Shown here in pieces: positions 59,265-64,000 of a stretch of DNA of 64,000 nucleotides. How positions within the stretch are numbered: position 1 is the first letter of the stretch; every line of letters begins with the position of its first letter. Origin of the DNA: Micromonospora sp. CCTCC AA 2012012 (lineage in GTDB: Bacteria > Actinomycetota > Actinomycetes > Mycobacteriales > Micromonosporaceae); assembly GCF_040499845.1 (NCBI RefSeq), contig NZ_CP159342.1:620001-684000 (forward strand), given 5' to 3'. The position numbers were made by a program, and so were the translations under genes. The notes under the pieces are model-generated. The model was not told the DNA's origin and ran no database searches. It saw nothing but the letters and a program-made list of their open reading frames with translations.

Positions 59265-61259
59265 GTGTCCAGTCCGATGCACGGCGGGGGCATGGCGGGC
59301 TGGAGCATGCTCCGGTCGATGCGCAGCCAGGACGAGGTCTCCGGGCACCAGCTCAAGCGCGGCACCGCCAAGCGGATCGTCGCCTTCGCCCAGCCCTACC
59401 GGCGCGACATCGTCGTCTTCCTGGTCACCGTGGTCATCTCCGCGGTCATCGGGGTGGCGACCCCGGTGCTCGCCGGTGACGTGATCAACGCGATCAACCG
59501 GGGCGGCACCGAAGCGGGCGCGGTGGTGATCCGGCTGGCCCTGGTGATCGGCGCGCTGGCGGTCGCCGACGCGCTCTTCTCCCTCGCCCAGCGGTGGTAC
59601 TCGGCCCGGATCGGCGAGGGGATCATCCTCGACCTGCGCACCCGGGTCTATGACCACGTCCAGCGGATGCCGCTGCAGTTCTTCACCCGGACCCAGACCG
59701 GCGCCCTGGTCAGCCGGCTCAACAACGACGTGCTCGGCGCCCAGCGGGCCTTCACCTCGACGCTCTCCGGGGTGGTCAGCAACGTCATCCAGCTGGTGCT
59801 CACTGCCGGCGTGATGTTCACCCTCTCCTGGCAGATCACCACGCTCTCGCTGGTCATGCTGCCGATCTTCATCATCCCGGCCCGCCGGGTCGGCAAGCGG
59901 CTCGCCGAGATCACCCGGGAGTCGTACAACCTCGACGCGAAGATGAACGCGACGATGACCGAGCGGTTCGGCGTGGCCGGGGCGCTGCTGGTCAAGCTCT
60001 TCGGCTCGCCCGAGGTCGAGGCGCGCCGCTTCGCCGGCCGCGCCGAGCGGGTCCGCGACATCGGCATCCAGTCCGCCATGTACTCGCGGACGTTCTTCGT
60101 GGCGATGCTGCTGGTGGCCTCCCTGGCCCAGGCCCTCACCTACGGCCTCGGCGGCTGGCTCGCGGTCACCGGCGCGGTCAGCGCGGGCACCGTGGTCACC
60201 CTCGCGCTGCTGCTCACCCGCCTCTACGGCCCGCTGACCGCGCTCTCCAACGTCCGGGTGGACGTGATGAGCGCCCTGGTCTCCTTCGACCGGGTCTTCG
60301 AGGTGCTCGACCTGCACCCCGGCATCGAGGAGAAGCCGGGCGCGGTGCCGGTCCCCCGGGGCAACGGCCGGGTCGAGTTCCGCGACGTGCGGTTCCGCTA
60401 CCCGAGCGCCGCCGAGGTGTCGCTGGCCTCCCTGGAGGAGGTCGCCACCCTGGACCGGACGATCAACGAGCCGGTGCTCAAGGGGGTCTCCTTCGGCGTG
60501 GAGCCGGGGCAGATGGTGGCCCTGGTGGGCCCGTCCGGCGCCGGCAAGTCGACGCTCTCCATGCTCATCTCCCGGATCTACGACGTCACCGACGGCCAGG
60601 TGCTGGTCGGCGGGGTCGACGTCCGGGACGCCACCCTCGCCTCGCTGCGCGACGAGATCGGCGTGGTCACCCAGGACTCCCACCTGTTCCACGAGACCAT
60701 CGCGGAGAACCTGCGCTACGCCAAGCCGGACGCCACCGACGACGAGATCTGGGCCGCCCTGGCCGGCGCGCAGGTCGCCGACCTGGTCCGCTCCCTGCCC
60801 GACGGGCTGGAGACGACGGTCGGGGAGCGGGGCTACCGCTTCTCCGGTGGTGAGAAGCAGCGCATCGCGATCGCCCGGCTGCTGTTGAAGGCCCCGTCGA
60901 TCGTGATCCTCGACGAGGCCACCGCGCACCTGGACTCCGAGAGCGAGGCGGCCGTGCAGCGGGCGCTGTCGGTGGCGCTGACCGGGCGTACGGCGCTGGT
61001 GATCGCGCACCGGCTCTCCACGGTCCGGGACGCCGATCAGATCCTCGTCCTCGACGGGGGGCGGATCGTCGAGCGGGGCCGGCACGACGAGCTGGTCGCC
61101 GTCGGTGGGCTCTACGCCGAGCTCTACCGCACCCAGTTCGCGGTCGCCGACTCGCCCACCCCGTACGCCGGGCCGGAGCAGCCGGACCCGGTGGTGCGGA
61201 CGGTGCCGATGGGCACGTACGTGGCGGAGGAGGCCCTGCCGCCCGCCGTCGCCAACTGA
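59265..61259 (+). CDS. ABC exporter, fused membrane and ATPase domains
   Basis: 664 aa type IV exporter half-transporter. An N-terminal extension (about 1-45) leads to six membrane helices (about 50-340) and an ATPase domain (about 370-610). Walker A is G-P-S-G-A-G-K-S-T-L, Q-loop V-T-Q-D-S-H, signature F-S-G-G-E-K-Q-R, Walker B I-V-I-L-D-E-A-T-A-H-L-D, H-loop I-A-H-R-L-S-T. Works as a dimer; substrate unknown (lipid or drug). GGAGGTGACGA gives a strong ribosome binding site for the GTG start. It is convergent with mug, only 10 bases apart. Confidence 0.92.
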   Translation: MSSPMHGGGMAGWSMLRSMRSQDEVSGHQLKRGTAKRIVAFAQPYRRDIVVFLVTVVISAVIGVATPVLAGDVINAINRGGTEAGAVVIRLALVIGALAVADALFSLAQRWYSARIGEGIILDLRTRVYDHVQRMPLQFFTRTQTGALVSRLNNDVLGAQRAFTSTLSGVVSNVIQLVLTAGVMFTLSWQITTLSLVMLPIFIIPARRVGKRLAEITRESYNLDAKMNATMTERFGVAGALLVKLFGSPEVEARRFAGRAERVRDIGIQSAMYSRTFFVAMLLVASLAQALTYGLGGWLAVTGAVSAGTVVTLALLLTRLYGPLTALSNVRVDVMSALVSFDRVFEVLDLHPGIEEKPGAVPVPRGNGRVEFRDVRFRYPSAAEVSLASLEEVATLDRTINEPVLKGVSFGVEPGQMVALVGPSGAGKSTLSMLISRIYDVTDGQVLVGGVDVRDATLASLRDEIGVVTQDSHLFHETIAENLRYAKPDATDDEIWAALAGAQVADLVRSLPDGLETTVGERGYRFSGGEKQRIAIARLLLKAPSIVILDEATAHLDSESEAAVQRALSVALTGRTALVIAHRLSTVRDADQILVLDGGRIVERGRHDELVAVGGLYAELYRTQFAVADSPTPYAGPEQPDPVVRTVPMGTYVAEEALPPAVAN

Positions 61260-61269
61260 CCCTGGCGGG

Positions 61270-61839
61270 TCAGGCCCGCTCGCCGCGGGTCGCCGCGCGC
61301 AGTTCACCGAAGGCCGCGCCGAGGGTCTCGGCGGTGAAGTGCGCGTTCAGTCCGCTCGGGTTGGGCAGGACCCAGAGCCGGGCCCCGCCGAGCAGCTCCG
61401 GCTGCGGCCCGAAGGTCGCCTTCGGGCGGGTGAAGCCGATCCGGTAGGCGGTCACCCCGACCACCGCGACCCACCTCGGCCGCCACCGCGTCACCTTGGC
61501 GGTGAGCAGCTCCGCGCCGGTCACCAGCTCCGCCGCGCTCAGCTCGTCGGCGCGGGCGCTGGCCCGGGCCACCATGTTGGTGATGCCCAACCCGAGGCTG
61601 AGCAGCTCGTCCTGCTCGCTCGGGTGGAGTTGGCGAGGGGTGAACCCGCCACGGTGCAGCGCCGGCCAGAACCGGTTGCCCGGGCGGGCGAAGTGCCAGC
61701 CGGTCGCCGCCGACCAGAGACCCGGATTGATCCCCACGAAGAGCACGTCCAGCCCCGGACCGAGGAGATCCGGAAGGGTCCGGTCGGCCGCCGCCGCCAA
61801 CTCCGCCCTGCTCGGCCTCCCACCTCCCCTCACCCTCAC
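61270..61839 (-). CDS. mug: Mismatch-specific uracil/thymine DNA glycosylase (Mug/TDG family)
   Basis: 189 aa. Motif 1 V-G-I-N-P-G-L-W-S-A (about 42-51) with the catalytic Asn, followed by A-R-P-G-N-R-F-W-P-A-L; motif 2 L-P-N-P-S-G-L-N-A-H-F (about 162). It excises uracil or thymine opposite G in base excision repair. The frame continues through the palindrome upstream, but a GTG at 61839 with GGAGGG ten bases before it gives the expected start; GTG 61833 is an alternative. The palindrome 61857-61917 lies directly before the ribosome binding site. Confidence 0.9.
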   Translation of the reverse strand: MRVRGGGRPSRAELAAAADRTLPDLLGPGLDVLFVGINPGLWSAATGWHFARPGNRFWPALHRGGFTPRQLHPSEQDELLSLGLGITNMVARASARADELSAAELVTGAELLTAKVTRWRPRWVAVVGVTAYRIGFTRPKATFGPQPELLGGARLWVLPNPSGLNAHFTAETLGAAFGELRAATRGERA

Positions 61840-61856
61840 CCCCGCCGCACCCTCCT

Positions 61857-61917
61857 GGTGATCAAGAGGTTTGCGTCCCGTGGAGCCCGCCTTCGTGACG
61901 CGAACTTCTTGATCACC
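61857..61917. repeat. 61-nt imperfect palindrome (family member C)
   Basis: Arms 61857-61879 and 61895-61917 pair at 20 of 23 positions, starting GGTGATCAAGA. The loop is 15 nt. It lies between the SDR stop and the mug ribosome binding site and could act as terminator, attenuator or cruciform. Confidence 0.85.
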
Positions 61918-61943
61918 GGGGCCGGGGCCGGGGTCGGGGGTGG

Positions 61944-62705
61944 TCATAGGGTGCGGAGGGCGCCGCCGTCGACCGGGACGGTGACCCCGGTGACGAAGCC
62001 GGCGGCGGGGGAGAGCAGGAAGGCGGCCACCCGGCCGAACTCGGCCGGCTCGCCGATCCGGCCGAGCGGGATGGCCGCCTCGGCCTCGGTCCGGGCCCGC
62101 TCGGGGTCGCCGGTGGCGGCGAAGAGTTCCCGGTTGCGGTCGGTGAGGATCCGCCCCGGCAGCAGGCCCACCACCCGGACGCCCCGGGGGCCGTACTCGT
62201 CGGCGATGTCCTTGGCCACGCCGGCCAGGCCGGGGCGCAGGCCGTTGGAGATGCCCAGGCCGGGCACGGGGCTGCGGGCGGAGGTGGAGAGGACCAGCCC
62301 GATCGCGCCCCCGTCGGTGAGGGCGGCGGCGACCGTCCTGGCCGCGCGGACGGTGCCGAGGAAGACCGTCTCGAAGGACTCGCGCCACTGCTCGTCGGTG
62401 ACCTGGGCGGCGGTGCCCCGGGGCGGACCGCCCACCGAGATCAGCGCGCCGTCGAGGCGGCCGAACTGCTCGCGGGCCGCGGCGACGAGCCGGTGCGGGG
62501 TGGCCGGGTCGGTGAGGTCGGCGGTCAGCCCGATCGCGTGTTCCGGGCCGCCGAGCGCGTCGACCGCGGCGGCCACCCGCTCGGGGGCCCGCGCCGAGAC
62601 GACCACCTTCGCGCCGTCGGCCACCAGCTGCTCGGCGGTGGCGAGGCCGAGGCCGCCCGAGGCACCGGTCAGCACGTACACCCGGTCGGCGAGTCCGAGA
62701 TCCAT
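61944..62705 (-). CDS. Atypical short-chain dehydrogenase/reductase (SDR)
   Basis: 253 aa Rossmann protein. The cofactor loop T-G-A-S-G-G-L-G (about 13-20), D-L-T-D and the catalytic-Ser strand V-L-S-T-S-A-R are present. The usual Y-x-x-x-K is missing: the aligned region reads G-L-G-I-S-N-G-L-R-P-G-L, with Ser-Asn and Arg instead of Tyr and Lys. This S-N-x-x-R variant is found in a subgroup of actinobacterial SDRs annotated as FabG-like. Activity is therefore uncertain. It lies upstream of mug on the same strand with the palindrome between. Confidence 0.85.
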   Translation of the reverse strand: MDLGLADRVYVLTGASGGLGLATAEQLVADGAKVVVSARAPERVAAAVDALGGPEHAIGLTADLTDPATPHRLVAAAREQFGRLDGALISVGGPPRGTAAQVTDEQWRESFETVFLGTVRAARTVAAALTDGGAIGLVLSTSARSPVPGLGISNGLRPGLAGVAKDIADEYGPRGVRVVGLLPGRILTDRNRELFAATGDPERARTEAEAAIPLGRIGEPAEFGRVAAFLLSPAAGFVTGVTVPVDGGALRTL

Positions 62706-62747
62706 GACGCCGATCCTGCCGTACTCCGTGCCGGTCCGCAGCGGGGG

Positions 62748-63248
62748 TCAGCCGGTGGCGGGGCGGAGCAGGCGTACCCGACCGGCGAGCTGCACCGCGA
62801 CGGCGCCGCCGGCCCGGGCCACGGCCGGCAGCCGGCGCGGCCGGGGCGCGCGCCGACCGTCGTAGCGGGTGGCCGCCTCGCGGGCGACCAGCTCCTCCGC
62901 GCCGAGCGGCGGGAGCGTGCCCCGGTCGCGCAGCTCCCGGGCCAGGTCCCAGCCGTCGCGCAACGAGCCGTTGGTGGGGCGGCCGGCCGCCCAGTCGGCG
63001 AAGGTGCCGGGCCAGTCTGCGCCGAGGCCGGCGGCGAGCAGTGGCCAGTGCCGGGCCACGTCGCCGGCCCGTTTGCGCAGCAGCGCGCGGCGGGCGACGT
63101 CGACCGGGACCGGGTCGAAGCCGGGCGGCGTCGGGGCCCCGGCGACCAGGGACGCGACCAGCGCCGCCTGCCGCGCGGCCAGACCGGTCCCGGCGTCGGG
63201 GGCGGTGTCCCCGCCGGTGCGACCCGTCGGTCGTTCCCGGCCGGTCAC
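62748..63248 (-). CDS. SCO6045-like protein paired with the DUF692 enzyme
   Basis: 166 aa. The N-terminal 25 residues are Gly/Thr-rich; the rest is helical with R-R-A-L-L-R-K-R-A-G-D-V-A-R-H-W-P-L-L and G-S-L-R-D-G-W-D-L-A-R-E-L, features of the SCO6045-like C-terminal family found next to DUF692 genes in Streptomyces and relatives. The GTG overlaps the DUF692 stop (GTGA), so the two are translationally coupled. By position it could be the partner or substrate-recognition protein of the MNIO enzyme, like BufC-type partners, but this is inference. A longer upstream frame inside DUF692 is rejected. Confidence 0.75.
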   Translation of the reverse strand: MTGRERPTGRTGGDTAPDAGTGLAARQAALVASLVAGAPTPPGFDPVPVDVARRALLRKRAGDVARHWPLLAAGLGADWPGTFADWAAGRPTNGSLRDGWDLARELRDRGTLPPLGAEELVAREAATRYDGRRAPRPRRLPAVARAGGAVAVQLAGRVRLLRPATG

Positions 63249-64000
63249 GTGACCACCGGGAAGCCGCCCGCGACGGCGAGGGCGTCCAGTTCGCCGCGCA
63301 GCTCGGCGGCGGGCGGGTAGCAGCCGTCCCGTTCCAGCAGCAGGGCCGGCGGCCGACGCCGCGCGCACAGGTCGCGGACCAGGTCGAGCACCTCGGCGGG
63401 GACCGGGTCGGTGTGCGTGTCGTGATAGAAGCCGCCCTGCTCGGCGCCGCCCGCGACGTGCACGTAGGCGATCCGCTCCAGCGGCAGCCGGTCCAGCAGG
63501 GCCGCCGGGTCGCCGCCCCGGTTGCGCGCGTTGGCGTGCACGTTGGCGATGTCGAGCAGCAGCAGCGCCCCGGTGGCGTCCAGGATCTCGGTCAGGAAGT
63601 CGGCCTCGTCGAGCTCGTCGTCCGGCCAGTCGAAGAGCGCGGCGATCGGTTCGAGGGCGATCGGCACCGGCAGCTCCGCCTGCGTCCGCCGTACGTTCGC
63701 CACCACCGCGGCGACCGCCTCCCGGCTGCGCGGCAACGGCAGCAGGTGCCCGGCCTCCAGGCCGCCGGCCCGGACGAACGCGATGTGCTCGCTGACCAGC
63801 GGCGCGTCGACCGCCGCGGCCACCCCGGCCAGGTGGGCCACCCGCGCGGCGTCCACCGGCTCGGCGCCGCCGAGCGACAGCTTCACCCCGTGGGGTACGA
63901 CGGTGACGCCGCGTCCCCGCAGCTCGGCCAGCTCGGGCGGGAGCGGGCCGGCCGGCGCGACGGTCTCCGCCACCACCTCGACGAAGCGCAGCCCGGGCAG
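63245..64000 (-). CDS. DUF692/MNIO family multinuclear iron oxidase, N-terminus outside window
   Basis: 251 C-terminal residues are visible of a typical 280-300; the 5' end is beyond base 64000. TIM-barrel metal ligands of MNIOs appear in order: F-V-E-V-V-A-E, P-H-G-V-K-L-S-L, S-E-H-I-A-F, A-L-E-P-I-A, L-D-I-A-N-V-H-A-N-A-R-N, Y-V-H-V-A-G-G, H-D-T-H-T-D-P-V and L-L-E-R-D-G. These Glu, His, Asp and Asn residues bind two or three irons. MNIOs (MbnB, BufB, TglH) oxidatively modify cysteines or other residues of ribosomal peptides. An in-frame GTG at 63976 is not the true start. Overlap with the SCO6045-like gene shows an operon. Confidence 0.88.
   Translation of the reverse strand: MPGLRFVEVVAETVAPAGPLPPELAELRGRGVTVVPHGVKLSLGGAEPVDAARVAHLAGVAAAVDAPLVSEHIAFVRAGGLEAGHLLPLPRSREAVAAVVANVRRTQAELPVPIALEPIAALFDWPDDELDEADFLTEILDATGALLLLDIANVHANARNRGGDPAALLDRLPLERIAYVHVAGGAEQGGFYHDTHTDPVPAEVLDLVRDLCARRRPPALLLERDGCYPPAAELRGELDALAVAGGFPVVT

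Noticed and set aside
61840..62388. N-terminal extension of mug through the palindrome into the SDR gene
   Set aside because: The extension reads through a palindromic intergenic element and antisense-like sequence; the GTG at 61839 has its own ribosome binding site.

Overview
The window is a GC-rich (about 72-75%) actinobacterial chromosome segment. High third-position GC, frequent GTG/TTG starts, mycothiol-type chemistry (a maleylpyruvate isomerase-fold protein), WhiA, OpcA, an actinobacterial VLRF1-type release factor and many leaderless promoters point to Micromonosporaceae, most likely Micromonospora or a close relative. Most of the window is core genome. From about 19.5 kb to 59.2 kb the gene order follows the Mycobacterium tuberculosis block uvrC to Rv1473A (uvrC, rapZ, yvcK, whiA, gap, pgk, tpiA, secG, pgl, opcA, zwf, tal, tkt, ctaB, ctaA, sufR-B-D-C-S-U-T, ABC-F/HTH/enoyl-CoA hydratase), with local insertions.

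Layout. 0-11 kb: accessory and housekeeping singletons (end of a secreted S53 sedolisin-like protease, a lytic transglycosylase lipoprotein, a divergent MMPL transporter/MarR pair, an M15-peptidase-like protein, an ArsR/MFS pair, a cold shock protein, a methyltransferase, a DedA protein, an MBL hydrolase and a mycothiol-dependent-isomerase-like protein). 11-21.4 kb: rsgA preceded by a hexaproline mini-ORF, uvrA with a DNA-damage-type promoter, a Tat Rieske lipoprotein, a large secreted penicillin-acylase-type hydrolase carrying a discoidin domain, and uvrC. 21.4-22.4 kb: a gene-free segment with four kinds of tandem or inverted repeat. 22.4-31.7 kb: C39 peptidase, recQ, rapZ-yvcK-whiA, then the glycolytic operon gap-pgk-tpiA followed by secG. 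31.8-40.4 kb, minus strand: tkt-tal-pgi-zwf-opcA-pgl, the pentose phosphate block. 40.7-44.5 kb: ctaB and ctaA for heme O and heme A, flanking an orphan small-protein/ATP-grasp pair. 44.5-51.3 kb: the complete suf Fe-S assembly operon. 51.3-64 kb: LysE transporter, VLRF1-type peptidyl-tRNA hydrolase, secreted RCC1-repeat protein, zinc metallopeptidase, ABC-F ATPase, CadD-like transporter, small HTH protein, enoyl-CoA hydratase, ABC exporter, Mug-type DNA glycosylase, atypical SDR, and at the right edge an SCO6045-like protein with a truncated DUF692/MNIO enzyme.

Functional themes. DNA repair is strongly represented (uvrA, uvrC, recQ, mug). Central carbon metabolism is grouped with its regulators and partners (yvcK, rapZ, whiA, opcA). 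Heme A and Fe-S biogenesis sit side by side. No rRNA, tRNA, CRISPR array, transposase or prophage was seen.

The most interesting items are: (1) the MNIO/SCO6045-like pair, a probable peptide-modifying locus cut by the window end; (2) the hexaproline leader ORF translationally coupled to rsgA; (3) a family of 61-64 nt imperfect palindromes with 22-23 nt arms in gene gaps, often next to short tandem repeats; (4) the repeat-dense gap between uvrC and the C39 peptidase, including 71-bp and 32-bp tandem units; and (5) the orphan small-protein/ATP-grasp pair behind an AT-rich promoter region.
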